From Theobroma cacao (lineage: Eukaryota; Streptophyta; Magnoliopsida; Malvales; Malvaceae): 64,000 nt of DNA. Below, piece by piece: positions 12,986 through 24,474 of this stretch. The stretch lies in assembly GCF_000208745.1 (NCBI RefSeq), contig NC_030854.1, forward strand, positions 33,667,817-33,731,816, written 5' to 3'. Within the stretch, counting starts at the first letter, position 1. Each line of letters starts with the position of its first letter. Below the pieces are notes generated by a model that saw only the letters and a program-made list of their open reading frames with translations, made no database searches and was not told where the DNA came from. A program made the translations under genes and the position numbers.

Positions 12986-15351
12986 GTTGATAAAGTACAA
13001 ATATTTATACAAGAACTAGTTGGTTGTTCTCGTAAGATACTGCATTAGAAGAAACTAAACTACTTCCTTATATGAAGCTCATCATAAGCTCATTATACTT
13101 ATCAAAATGATCACATACAAGAAAAAGATTATATACATATCAATTAAAGACATAATATGAGAGATAATATTGGATGGATAAAGTCAAGCCACGATCTTGT
13201 AATCTTCATTAAGTTGCACAACGTCCTTTGCTAAAGTGTTAGCTCTCTAGTTCGCCTCTCTTCTGACACGTCGAATCTCCCAGCCTTTCACCTCATCTTT
13301 CAATATCTCAATTGCCAAAATCAGTTACCTCGTTCTTCATGGAGCTGATATGTCTGAATAGATGTTGATCTTATATGTTTATTTAACATGATTTTATAGC
13401 CACGTGACATTTTCATATTTTATGTCAATACTACGTTAACATCATATGAATATAAAATGTCAAGTGACATTTTAACTAATAATATATTGTCAAGTGTTAG
13501 ATCATAAAAACTTATTTGGTTTAAAATAAAATTATAAAAACTTAATTATATGTAATAAAAAAATAATTTATTTAAGATTTTGTAAATAAGATAATAATTT
13601 TTTGAAACATTATACTTAGCATTTTTAATAACAACTTTTAATCAGTAATATCTTTTCTCGGTAGCAAGCCAAATGTCAAAACAGCTGTAAGCTAGAAACA
13701 AATAACCGCAACTCCCCAGTCTCTAACACATGGCAATAAGAACAACTTGATTGCTAGGCCTGGCCAAGTCTTGATAACTGATAAACGAAGAGGTTAGAAG
13801 TTTATTATTGCTCTGCAGTTGTTAACTACAAAGATATGTATTTTAGCATATATTTTAACATAATTTCTTATATAACTAAAATAATAGTATATCACATAAT
13901 TTTTCTCTTATAATTTATAAAAATGAGAAATTTGTGACATTATTTAGAGGTGGTTAAAACTTGATCAATCAAATTAATTGAATAAATTTGATTTAATCAA
14001 TTTGTTAATTTGATTTTTTGATTAATTTGAAAGTGAACGCGATTAAATTAATTAACTGATCAATTTCGATTTTCAAATTTTTTTTGTTAATCAAATTAAT
14101 CGATTTAGGATTATATGTATACAAATAGGTATATTTTAATGTGTTTTCATTTATGTTTATTGAATTTTTTTTAACTTTTTAACCACACTTGTCAAGACAT
14201 ATTATTAATGTTATTAATCTTATGGTATTGTCAGGATTTCTAAATTCTACTTTATTCATTTTGCAATTAGTATAGAAAAATGAAACTGAGAAAATTAGAC
14301 ATGAGTTTTAAATTTTGGATTAATTCCATTATCAATTGAAGTAAGTGATTTAATTTGATTAATCAGTTAATATTTAATTTTTGATTGTTTTAAATTTTAC
14401 ACAACATCCGGTTAATTCAATTATAAAAATCAATAATAGAATTAACTCATAATCAAATTAATCGAATTAATTGTTTGCTCAGCTTTAGCATTATCAACAA
14501 ATAGTAATTCTTTTTTCTTCAACAATTCTTAAATAAGTTTATACAAAATGTGTCCTAATAGGAACCATTACATAGACCATTACCATGAAATCCAAAAACG
14601 TCTTGTACATACTTCCAATCTATAAGTTGTCCTTAATATTATAGGCATCAAAAATTTTTGGTCAATTGGTAAGAAATTTGTCGCACATGGACTTTAGTAA
14701 AAGAACTTATATTCGATTTTCAACATCATCAATTTATGGAATAGTTATACTTTAAATTTTTTTTTTTTATAATGGAGGAGGGATTCGAGCCTTGCTTATT
14801 ATGCAGAGAGATCACGTACCAACCAATGAATCAAATGTTTGGATGTTAAAACTTTTTTTTTTTTAACTTTATGATATCAATGCGGCAACATCAAAACACT
14901 ACTTATATGTTTTATCATCCTGATTAAATTTGGCCATGCAATGCAAAAATTAATAGTACTACTGTTTATGCAAAAATTAAAAAATTTGACCATCAACCTT
15001 TTAAACGTTTTCTTTTTAACCTTTTTAATGATAAAAGTGATATGATGTTGAAGTGATGAGGTCAACTTGAATCCCTTTCAGGGCAAGAGAAAAAAGTTAG
15101 GAATTCATTAATATTCTTTGTATGATTAGTGATCGCTTTATTCCCCCTAAATGTGGAAAGTTTCTCATATTTATTATTTTTCCAAAACCCATTGTTTCCT
15201 AATACATTTAGAATTAGGGTGTAATTGGGACTTCATTGTGATATATAAATTTATAACGAATGCGCCCTTTAAACCCTCATAACAAAGGGCATTAGCTTTC
15301 AACAGAGGAGGGCGTCGGCGTAGTGGTTTCTGCTCAGTAGGTCACCCAAAG
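12986..15351. other. AT-rich intergenic DNA, possible LTR remnant then F-box promoter
   Basis: No supported gene. 12986-13340 may be LTR of the Copia relic. 13960-14470 is rich in short imperfect AATTAATCGA-like repeats. The final ~110 bases are the promoter and 5' UTR of the F-box gene. Confidence 0.5.
15241..15250 (+). promoter_or_regulatory. TATA box of the F-box gene
   Basis: ATATATAAAT lies 111 bases upstream of the F-box start codon, a usual distance for a plant gene with a short 5' UTR. No other TATA-like element is closer. Confidence 0.5.
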
Positions 15352-16536
15352 ATGGAGGGTGAGGAAATAAATAAAACTGAAGAGGAGAAAATCTACTGTC
15401 TTTGTCGTCTCCCCGTGGATGTTCTGGAAATTATATTGAGGTATTTATCAGTCCTTGATTACATAAAATTCCGTACTGTTTCCAAGTGTTGGCGTCTGGC
15501 CTTCTCCACTTGTGCTTCTTCTTCTTCTATTATATTACAACAACGTCCAGAAAGAGAGTTTCCATGGTTTGTGGTCTTGAAGACAAAGCCAGAAGGGAGG
15601 AAACATAGGGGCTGCCCGGTGTTGCACACAGAAGGCTTGCTGGGGAACATGCGTTCTAGGGTTGCATACAAGACGGACATGCCAGAACTATGTGGAACAC
15701 GAATCCTGTTGTCCAAGTACGGGTGGCTTCTTCTTTTTAAAGGCAATGATAATTCTTGCTCCTCCTCATCACTTTATTTCTTCAACCCATTCTCCAAGGC
15801 CAAAATTGTGCTTCCCTCGATGGACGTAACCAAATTACGTAGCCCTCTATTTGACATATCTGCTCCACCTACATCCCCAGATTGCATGGTTTTCATCGCA
15901 TATTGGGTCCAATGGAAACGTGTTATGATTGATCTGTGCAGAAAAGGAGAATCTAATTGGACTAGTTATGGAGGTGGGCCTGGGGGGCCGATTATTAATG
16001 CAGTCTTTGCTAAGGGAATATGGTATTACTTGCATTCCGATGGAGAACTTAGCGCATTCGATGCTGTTCATCACCACTACATCTGTACTCCTGGTATACT
16101 AGGCCTTGATTTTAGCTTTTACACTTTCTCTAGACTGGTTTCGTATGCTGTCAAGCGTGGAGAACAAGTTCTTCTTCGCATTCATGCTTGTTGTGGGTGT
16201 TACGAAATTGCATTATCTTCTCCTCATTTATTGGTGGCGACAACAATAAATCGTGGCCCCGAGGATCCAGAATATTTGTTCCTCACAGATGCTGAGAAGG
16301 CTATTGAACGTGAAAGAGAAGTGATATGTGTTGATTCTTTTAATCCGGATGCATGGTGTCTAGTTTATCCTTCTGCTGACACTTTTGAGTGTAGGTGGCA
16401 TCAATTTATAAGCAATCGCATACCGCATTATGATTTGAGGGAAATAAGCTGTCATGTAAGAAATAAGTGCTCCACATTTTTGATGTGGTTTGAGCCTGTT
16501 TGGGTTGAACCCTCTCCTAACTTGACTTGGACTTGA
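15352..16536 (+). CDS. F-box protein, intronless, DUF295/kelch-like C-terminal type
   Basis: A single open frame of 394 residues. The F-box is at about 16-55 (LPVDVLEIILRYLS, then FRTVSKCWRLAF), the part that binds SKP1 in an SCF ubiquitin ligase. The rest resembles the substrate-binding half of plant F-box proteins, which fold as a beta-propeller: a PFSKAKIVLPS motif (about 150), WTSYGGGPGGPIINAVFAKGIWYYL (about 202-226) and LSAFD (about 232). The target protein cannot be read from sequence. Plant F-box genes form large, fast-evolving families, so a one-to-one orthologue is unlikely. Start chosen as the first ATG of the frame, 111 bases after a TATA box. Confidence 0.85.
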   Translation: MEGEEINKTEEEKIYCLCRLPVDVLEIILRYLSVLDYIKFRTVSKCWRLAFSTCASSSSIILQQRPEREFPWFVVLKTKPEGRKHRGCPVLHTEGLLGNMRSRVAYKTDMPELCGTRILLSKYGWLLLFKGNDNSCSSSSLYFFNPFSKAKIVLPSMDVTKLRSPLFDISAPPTSPDCMVFIAYWVQWKRVMIDLCRKGESNWTSYGGGPGGPIINAVFAKGIWYYLHSDGELSAFDAVHHHYICTPGILGLDFSFYTFSRLVSYAVKRGEQVLLRIHACCGCYEIALSSPHLLVATTINRGPEDPEYLFLTDAEKAIEREREVICVDSFNPDAWCLVYPSADTFECRWHQFISNRIPHYDLREISCHVRNKCSTFLMWFEPVWVEPSPNLTWT

Positions 16537-17589
16537 TTGCTCTGAAACAAATTAAGGGAAAGCACCCAGTGATTGGCTGACATACAAAGTGTCAAACCAG
16601 CAATTCTGTGAGCTACACCTTTCCTTTCCTGCTTTAATGAATTTACTTTATTGTTTGTATCCCATTTGAAATATTGGAGTAATAGCTTGCTTTTAGTTAA
16701 CACTTTGTGACAAATTATGCATGCACTAACTAAAAACAATAAATATGAGTTAGAAAGCTGGACATCTCCAATTTCAAAGAATGAATTTTTTAAATTTCAT
16801 CAACAGAGTCAGATTTTTTTTGGTAGGAGCAAGATAGAATGCTATATTTACCAGGTTGCACCTGGGATGAAACTTTGCTATTGCAACATATATCTCTGTA
16901 ACATTCCATCACAACCTTAACTACTCTACACATATTACAAGTTGCAATCAGTAAAGCATATCAACTTTCCTTTGCTATCAGTAAAACATATTAGACATAA
17001 GGGAGTATTGCTAAAAACCCAGATCAGCATAACAACCCAGAACCTATATGCTGGTGAACAACAAAAAAGTACCTACCAGCCCCCAAATGCTTGCTGACAC
17101 TGCTGCTCTTACACAATATTACAAAAAGAACTGAACCTGTAAACAACATTATACCGAATCAAAACTCAGTCAGTCAAAAACATACATTGGGTGTCAACTA
17201 ATCCTAAGCCTTGAAGATTTAAAAAACAAAACAAATAAAATTTTAAGGATTTGGACTCCCCAGTTAAAGTACCAAAAATAACAGTCATAAAATTTCATCA
17301 AAGTATTTTCCACACCAAGATGAGGTTACCAGTCTGAGGATCGACTAAATATGTACTACAACTCTATGTTTTAAGTTTGTCTTTGTACAGGCAGAGTAAT
17401 GTTGTAAATGCTTCAGTCATATGCATGAATGAATATGAAGTTAGGTTTTACAGATACAAGTGTCATGCTTACAAAACTGGATTAGGATTAAAATAACATT
17501 AACAAAGGCATAATAAATTATTTTGCGACTAAATAATTCAGACAACCAAGGGGAAGGCAGGAAAATCTACTAGCAAGTATTAGAACAGC
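16537..17589. other. Intergenic DNA downstream of the F-box gene
   Basis: 3' flank of the F-box gene, then unremarkable AT-rich sequence. Small open frames such as 16717-16920 have no coding character. A short piece at 17393-17440 weakly resembles part of the inverted repeat that follows. Confidence 0.5.
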
Positions 17590-18577
17590 AATAGCTACCT
17601 ACCTACTTTGAGTGCAAACCAGATCATCCGAGTAGAAGAAACATCAAAATTGCCAGAGTGAGTGCAGGAAAAAAAAACTTCCAAAGTTACAACAAAAAAA
17701 AGTATTAAGAATTCAACCAATGTTCTTTATTGAAGTTCAGATTACAATACTGAAGATTTCAGAAAGCATTGATTTGTTAAATAAAGAGGACAAGATGAAA
17801 GTCAACCCCAATTTTCCTTTTCCTTTTCCAAAGTCAGTTCCTGGACAGCCACATTGATATGGTAAGATCTGGTTTGTGATATAAGTAGCAATTATTTTCT
17901 TTTATAGCTAGGAGATTTTCTTGTCTTCCCTCTGATTGAATGCACTTGTGCTCTGCAAAGTATGCCTTAACTACTGTAATTTTCATATGTAGAAAGACTT
18001 TGCATACAGGCTGGAAGTCATTTGTTCTTTATGCGTGTAAATATGTGTGAGTGTGTCTGAAGCATTACTCTGCTTTCACTAAGGACATACTTCCATCTTC
18101 AGTATTGTAATCTATTCTTAATACTTTTTTTTTGTTGTAACTTTGGAAGTTTTTTTTTCCTGCACTCACTCTGGCAATTTTGATGTTTCTTCTACTCGGA
18201 TGATCTGGTTTGCACTCAAAGTAGGTAGGTAGCTATTTCTGTTTTTGGAAGTATGTCCTTAGAGAAAGCAGAGTAATGCTTCAGACACATGCACACATCT
18301 TAACACGCATAAAGAACAAATGACTTCCGGCCTGTATGCAAAGTCTTTCTACATATGAAAATTACAGTAGCTAAGGCATACTTTGCAGAGCACAAGTGCA
18401 TTCAATCAGAGGGAAGACAAGAAAATAAAAGAAAATAATTGCTACTTATATCATAAACCAGATCTTACCATATCAATGTGGCAGTCCAGGAACTGACTTT
18501 GGAAAAGGAAAAGGAGAATTGGGGTTGACTTTCATCTTGTCCTCTTTATTTAACAATCAATGCTTTCTGAAATCTTT
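17590..18577. repeat. Compound inverted repeat in A-B-A'-B' order
   Basis: Segment A is 17590-17756, B is 17751-18095, A' is 18096-18236 and B' is 18246-18577. A' is the reverse complement of A (with about 26 bases missing), and B' is the reverse complement of B. Landmarks: CTACCTACCTACTTTGAG in A against CTCAAAGTAGGTAGGTAG in A'; ATAAAGAGGACAAGATGAAA in B against TTTCATCTTGTCCTCTTTAT in B'. A simple foldback would be A-B-B'-A', so the order here is permuted. Transcription through it could make two alternative long hairpins. It ends about 80 bases before the stop codon of the gene on the minus strand. Confidence 0.88.
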
Positions 18578-18659
18578 GGGTAGCTTCTATTTTCTTCAAG
18601 TTTTTGTAGTATTACGGCCCTTGTATCCCTACTTCGAACATAATCCGGCCTGCATTGTA

Positions 18660-20593
18660 TCATCGTTTTGATAGTTTCCCAGCAGCGGTATTCCTTCCAA
18701 TCCAACGAAGGATGAACAGAAAAAACTTTTGAATCTCCCTCCTAAGTACCAACGATCCCTCGATAAGACAACAGCTTAAAATCTTCTCAAGTGCAAACAG
18801 AACACTAGTGATTTTCACCATGTCGCATCCATCCAATATACAATTGAATTCAAATTCTAAATCCTGCCAAACGCCATTAGGAGCTGATAGAAAAGCAATT
18901 TCCGAGATGCTTTTCCCACTTACTTGGTGAAATTGGCAAAAGGAGAGGCTGGCTGTTGGCATATACGTGACAAGATGTTGCATGGCACTATAACCAGCAA
19001 CCTCTAACTTTTGCCATTCCTTTGCAAATTCTTCTCTATTTAAGTTTTTTAGTTCACCCAAAATCACCTGATCCATAGCTGAACAATTCTCAACAATCCC
19101 CAAAATGACCAGACAAAAAAGCAAACTGCTCTTTTGTTTAAGAGCTGACACAGTTACCTTATCCTCAGCATCGCAATGATCTTTTTTAATGATTTTCTCC
19201 AGCCATTGAACCATCTCATCATATAGTTGCATTTGTCTCCAGCAATATGCCACGGATTTTGCCACAAGCAGTTTATAACGGCCAAGTAAATTGAAATTAG
19301 AATGTACGATAATGCTCAAACAGTGAAGCATTTGATCTGTTTCATTTATCTTTCCCTCCATCAAAATAAGGTCTAATTTAGGCATTAATTGACTTACTTG
19401 TGCCTCTGTAAGTTGAGGTTGAGAGGCCAACGTTAGAATGCTTTGAAGGACCATCAAACCTTCACTGTCTAATGATATCATCAATGATTTGAGAATGTCA
19501 TCAAAGCCGATTCTAGAAATTTCAACCATGTCACCCAACATCTCAATCAGCTTTCCTAATCCTTGTTTTCTTTTCTCCACATTTTCAGTCTGGATGGCTG
19601 ATAAGAGTCCTAATAGTTGACCAAAAAAATCTCAAGATATAGATATTCAAGAAATTTTCCAAACAGGACAAAAGTAATTCTCATAAATAAGCAAACCATC
19701 AAAATCAATGTAAGTAATGTGTACTTAATTGCTACTTAAATCAGAATTAATCTCGTTTAGTAACAAAAGACACTACAAAATTAAGCTAAAATAAAGGAAA
19801 AAAATACAACAAATTTGCATAATTGATGGTTAATCAATATCTAATAATATTCTTGTAAAAAAAAATCCAAACCTAGTGTTAAAAATAAAGTCACATAACA
19901 AAGTCACAGAAACAGTATATTCAGATCTAATAATTTTTTTTTAGAAAAACAAATTCTTCAAGAACTCAAATTATTGAACAAAAGACAGAGTCTAGAGACC
20001 TAACAAGTATACTCTTTACATCTCTTCATTGAGCACTCAGATGAAATCATGCAACCATCCTTAAAGTTCATGCTTCATGGACTTAAAAGCTTAATTTCCA
20101 CTAACAATAACCTCATATTCCTTTGCCCTATTCTAGTCTTCTCAATAAATCTTTCGTGTGGCCAAGATGTGACAAAGATTGTCCGCAAATTAAATGTAAA
20201 AAGCAAGCCAAAATCATAAAATTACATACAATTTAATTGCTAATTTCAAGATAATCAAGATACAAAGAAAATCTAAAAAATAAGTAAATTTTGTATAATA
20301 ATTTATTATTATAATAACCACATTTAGAAGAAAGAAGCAAAATGATTTTTTATTAAACCTTTGAGGTCATCATCATCATCAGAGCTGGAACTTATCCATC
20401 CAAATCTTGCAGGCAAATGTGGAATTTCCTCGTTTTCCTCCAGTTCATCTTCAACATCTTCTAGCTCCATTTCCAGAATATCTTTAGCATGCTCCTTTTC
20501 CATTTGCTCTATTTCCGCTTCCACTTGCTCTCTTTCCTTTTCCATTTGCTCTATTTCCTCCTTTTCTATATCGTGTTCATCTTCACTCTCCAT
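18660..20593 (-). CDS. Hypothetical protein with acidic coiled-coil N-terminus and helical C-terminal region
   Basis: I do not recognise this gene. Two exons on the minus strand, 20359-20593 and 18660-19609, joined by a phase-1 intron, give 394 residues. The first ~78 are highly charged: Glu/Lys heptads repeating EIEQMEKE-like units (likely coiled coil), then an Asp run (DDDDD, about 72-76). The remaining ~315 residues are Leu-rich and predicted helical by eye, with few Gly/Pro, which suggests a helical-repeat fold, but no motif can be named. The donor (AAAG/GTTTAA) is weaker than usual. The codon pattern over 950 bases without a stop supports a real exon. The 3' flank is the compound inverted repeat, so transcripts may carry a hairpin. 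Confidence 0.55.
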
Positions 20594-20661
20594 TTTTAGA
20601 TTTCTCTGTCTTTTCGTTTTCCACTTATTTTAATTCTGTTTGGCAATCTGATTTATATATA

Positions 20662-20802
20662 CTAGAAAGAACCCCGCGCTTTGCCGCGGGTCTATAAATA
20701 TTTTTTAAAAAATTGGTGTAAAAAAAAAATACAACACAAACTGTTTTAATATTTAATTTTTAGTCAAAATAAAAAGGAAAATCTTATAATAAACTTAATG
20801 TA
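20662..20802 (-). mobile_element. Helitron-like 3' terminus
   Basis: On the minus strand the sequence ends with ACCCGCGG-CAAAG-CGCGGGGT, a GC-rich hairpin in AT-rich DNA, then TTCTTTCTAG and a T. A short hairpin 10-12 bases before CTRR at an A/T insertion site is the 3' signature of Helitrons, rolling-circle transposons. The plus-strand match is CTAGAAAGAACCCCGCGC at 20662. The element would extend rightward. About 140 bases of AT-rich subterminal DNA separate it from the captured block at 20803. I did not find the 5' TC end, and no Rep/helicase is present, so it would be non-autonomous. Confidence 0.68.
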
Positions 20803-20998
20803 GAGTGCCAGCTTCTTAAGAGTTCATTTTACCATTCAATTTCTATTTTCTCCTTTTAGATATCTCCTTTTAGATATCTTTGGCGTTCTTTATGTTTATA
20901 TTTTCTCAAGTATGACAGGAGTCACAAGACGGATAGGTCTGATCCTGTGACAGCATGTTGAGTGCTAGTTTCTCATGGTAGTTTTAGCCTTGAATCAG

Positions 20999-21184
20999 GT
21001 TTGTGGACAGGCAGATGTATGGGGTGATGGAGTTGTACCAGAAGTATCAGCGCATCTAGAAGGAGCACTCAACATTAGCTTGGATGGAGTCTACCACTCA
21101 CCAGTTGGTTCAGATGACGTATCAAGACCATGGTATGGTTCTCCCGCTGTTGTAGAGCAATGGATACATCATCTCCTCGCCTAA
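20999..21184 (+). pseudogene. Copied last exon of the alpha/beta hydrolase
   Basis: 62 codons including the stop, matching exon 7 of the gene at 2501-6356. The frame is open and the GDGVVP and VYH residues are kept; only the end differs (GSPAVVEQWIHHLLA instead of GSSPVVEQWIHHLLN). There is no exon with the catalytic Ser, so it cannot make an active enzyme alone. The splice acceptor before it is intact, so it could be spliced onto another transcript. Confidence 0.85.
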
Positions 21185-22371
21185 TCAAGTCTAAGATACT
21201 CAAATGATGAAGAAAATGTCTGTTCATATATATTGATTGCCAATGGAGTTCTTGCTCCTAATATTTTTTCTGGCTACTGGTTAATATTAGAAATTCGTCT
21301 TTTTTTTTTCTTGGTTCTCTTCTTTTCCTCTAAAACCCTTGGTTTATTCTTCCTCATTATTCTCCATTGAACTTGAAGAGGCAAAAAGCATCACACAGTG
21401 ACCCATTCATAGTTAAGCTGTTTAATTTGATTCGAAATACCTGAATCTGAAAGTCGGATTGGGGGAAGAGAGAAAGGCCTAAAGCTGTGAGCCTGGGGCA
21501 AAGGCCAGGACTAAAATGCACGCAACTTTACCTTGCCACGTAGACTCATAGAACATGGAAAGATTTAAAGAAATGCAACTGTATACAGTCTGAGCACATT
21601 TTTGCCACTATTGGTACAGTTCGAACATCCTTAAAAGAAAAACCAGTGGAACATGTTTCCTTCTAGATCTCACCAACCATTGCTATCATTCCAGCCACCC
21701 CCATCGGGTTTAAATAAATTATGGAGTTATTAGCCATGCAATGTCACAATCATCATACACCATTTAAAATCACTGACGACCATAGGCTATAGGAGACAAG
21801 AGCTCCCTCATCCCGACCATTACCGGTTGTCTGGAAACTGAAAACATCACAAAAATGACCCAACTTCAAGAAACCTCTCTACTGAAAGGTCCACTGACCT
21901 GACCGGAATAGACTAAAAATTCAACAATCTGCATCCCATGTTAATTTGAACCTCAAATTAAGCCACATGCAAAAGCATGGCTCATTGCATGCGGAGCCAG
22001 TGATTTCACAAATGATTCTGCTTGCCTCATCCATAAACAAGGCATCTTATAAGGGCTAACTATGAATGTGAAAGTCAACAATGATTTCCTCATAGTTGAA
22101 CAATTAAACTACTAGTTGATCAAAGATCCAATTAGTATAAACAATAAAATTAAAATCAGAAAACCAAATTAAGATGCTACTTTTTCACTCTCTAGTCCCT
22201 ACTAAATTTTTACACAAGCGTAGCTAGAACCTTTCCCAAGCCCACCCCAGCAAGTTCAGCTCTAAACACAAAATGCAAACATGAACATACATTGAAAAGA
22301 GTTAAGTTCAGAATGACAGGAGCTAGCTCATTCTTGGTTGGGAAACCCAAGGCCAAATACAACAATAGAGG

Positions 22372-22496
22372 CCAGTCAGTCTTCACAAAGTGGCGGGTTA
22401 ACAATTTTCCAATCTCCAGGAAACCAATCTTTTCTTTTCCATCAAAAATGGCCTTAAGCTTCTCATCACAAAGATCTCCCTCTTGTTGCTGGGATT
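22372..22496 (-). pseudogene. Copied last exon of the SWIB gene, frameshifted
   Basis: Matches exon 2 of the SWIB gene (7543-7668). One base is lost in the T run after GAGATC (source GATCTTTTGTGATG, copy GATCTTTGTGATG), which breaks the frame, and the stop codon TGA is changed to TGG. Exon 1 is absent because of the internal deletion. This is a dead fragment. Confidence 0.85.
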
Positions 22497-24474
22497 CTGC
22501 AGGCAAAAGTATCCATATATTTTAGGGTAATGATATTAGAGAAAAATTTTCCTCATAACAAAACATCAGAGTCACTCACATGTGATATCTGAGCGAAATC
22601 TATTAAACATAAAATAGTAAAAACCAGCAACTTTAACATCATGAAAAGAAGCATATATGGCAATAACTGCTTAATTACATAGTCCAGCGGAAAAAGAAAC
22701 ACGATCATCCACATAAAAATTATGGGACTGGGTCAAAACAGGATTATCATTTCCTGCCTATGGGAAACACAAATGAGGACTGCATAAATTTGTTTAGCCA
22801 AATTCAATGGACATAACACATGCATCACGTTAGGAGGATCAAACACAGAGTGCAGAGAGGCTTGTCAGTTTTACACCTGTTCTCAACCATTCTCCCATAC
22901 TTGTCTTTCCTCATTCGTGATCTCTTTTCTACCAATAACAGTTAATCAGTAATAAGATGCCAATCAAATGCCCTGAAAAAGAACTAAAAAGAACTAACTG
23001 TGTAGATCGTGTATAGTGAATGCACATGCAAAAGCATGGGAAAATATGTGAAAGAAGTAGGATTCTCCAGTGAAATCTATTTAGAAAGAATCAAGAGAAA
23101 AATGGGGGCAAAGAATGAAGATGCTGCCTAGGAGGGGCACATCTAAACAAGAAAGAGAAGGTGAAGAAAGAAATGAGGACGAATACGATGCAGAATATAC
23201 TTTAGTATCAGACAAAAACTGATGTTAGAAAAAGGAGCAAAACTATTGGGCGTAAATGGTACTTTCCACTACATATGCACACACAAATTCTATCTGTTAT
23301 ACTAGCCCCCGAGTCTCTTTCGGACGAGGGTCATTAAGGGAGACAAAAAAATGAGCACCCATAAACCTTTCTGTTTCTCCAACCCTTTCTCTCTGCTGAA
23401 ATTCAGGGAAGAACATCATGCCCTGCCCAAATACAACCTGCCATTAGACAACTCAAACACCAAATACCTAAGGTACCTATTAGTACCTGTCAGGACAGTC
23501 TCATTAATCCAAAGGACAAAAAGTATTTCTCCTTTCAATTTGTTACCCTCCTCAAGGATCTAACACTAAATTGAAGGAAGTAGCAAGTCACCGTAAGAGA
23601 CTAAGTCTGATTCTTAAATATTCTCACATAATTCCTTTTGCTTTGCCTTCCCCTAGTGCTTTCTAATATCCAACCAGGGAAGTAACCTCTTGAACTCTTT
23701 GGAAAAGGAATGAAGACATCATTTGCCAGAAGAAACAGGAAAGTTCTATTCCAGTTTTCCTCCCAAAATCCAAGCAAAACCATAGTGTGTGGAAAACGTG
23801 AAATATCTAAATTTTTTTTTCACTTTTTTTCCGTTCTCTCAAATTGGCCGCCAACGCTCCTTACACTGATTGGTTCTCTCGCAATCGAATCTAACTGTGG
23901 AATGCCAAATTCAACCAAATCTCCTCAAGAAAGCATAAGATCTTACCGCACACCCCAGATCTTGAGCTCCCCAAGGGAGCACCAAATCCTTTTATTGTGA
24001 GGAGCACAAACGATCCGGTGCTCCCCTGCGGAGTGCTGATCATACTCTCCAGGGGAGTGCCGTTAGCTGCGCTGTGGTCGGTTGAAAGTATTTTTTTTTT
24101 GTAAAAAATTAAAAATTAAAAATTAAAAATATAATTTATATAATAATAAATTTTAAAATTAATAAAAAATAAAATTATTTTTAAATATTATCACCTAGTT
24201 AAATTAATAAAAATATTAATATTTGATTAATGATAGCATTTATGTGTTTAAAAAAAATATTCTTTTAAGATGAAATATTTATTTTTAAAATTAATAAATT
24301 CATGTATAATTATGATTAAAAATTAAAAAAATCAATATATTTTACTTAAAAAATTATTAGGGGTGGCTCGTTAATAAATATAAGAACAAAATATACAACT
24401 TCGACCTTACATTTCTTAATCCTTTTAGTGAATTTGTAACCAAATTCAGTAAATTATAACATAAAGTTGTAAAT

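Larger units (their letters stand above)
20803..24474. repeat. Duplicated block copied from 5985-12171, inside or next to the Helitron-like end
   Basis: The block matches 5985-8970 and then 11512-12171, in the same orientation, at a few percent divergence by eye. The 2541 bases 8971-11511 (SWIB exon 1 and its promoter) are missing. The join at about 23794-23797 falls on shared AAAC. The copy holds the hydrolase last exon, the SWIB last exon, and the intergenic and intron DNA between and around them. Left of 20803 and right of 24474 similarity stops abruptly. The right edge corresponds to the left edge of the Copia relic in the source. Confidence 0.9.

Noticed and set aside
20361..20633. Ser-rich open frame on the plus strand
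   Set aside because: Mirror of the Glu/Asp-rich exon of the minus-strand hypothetical gene.
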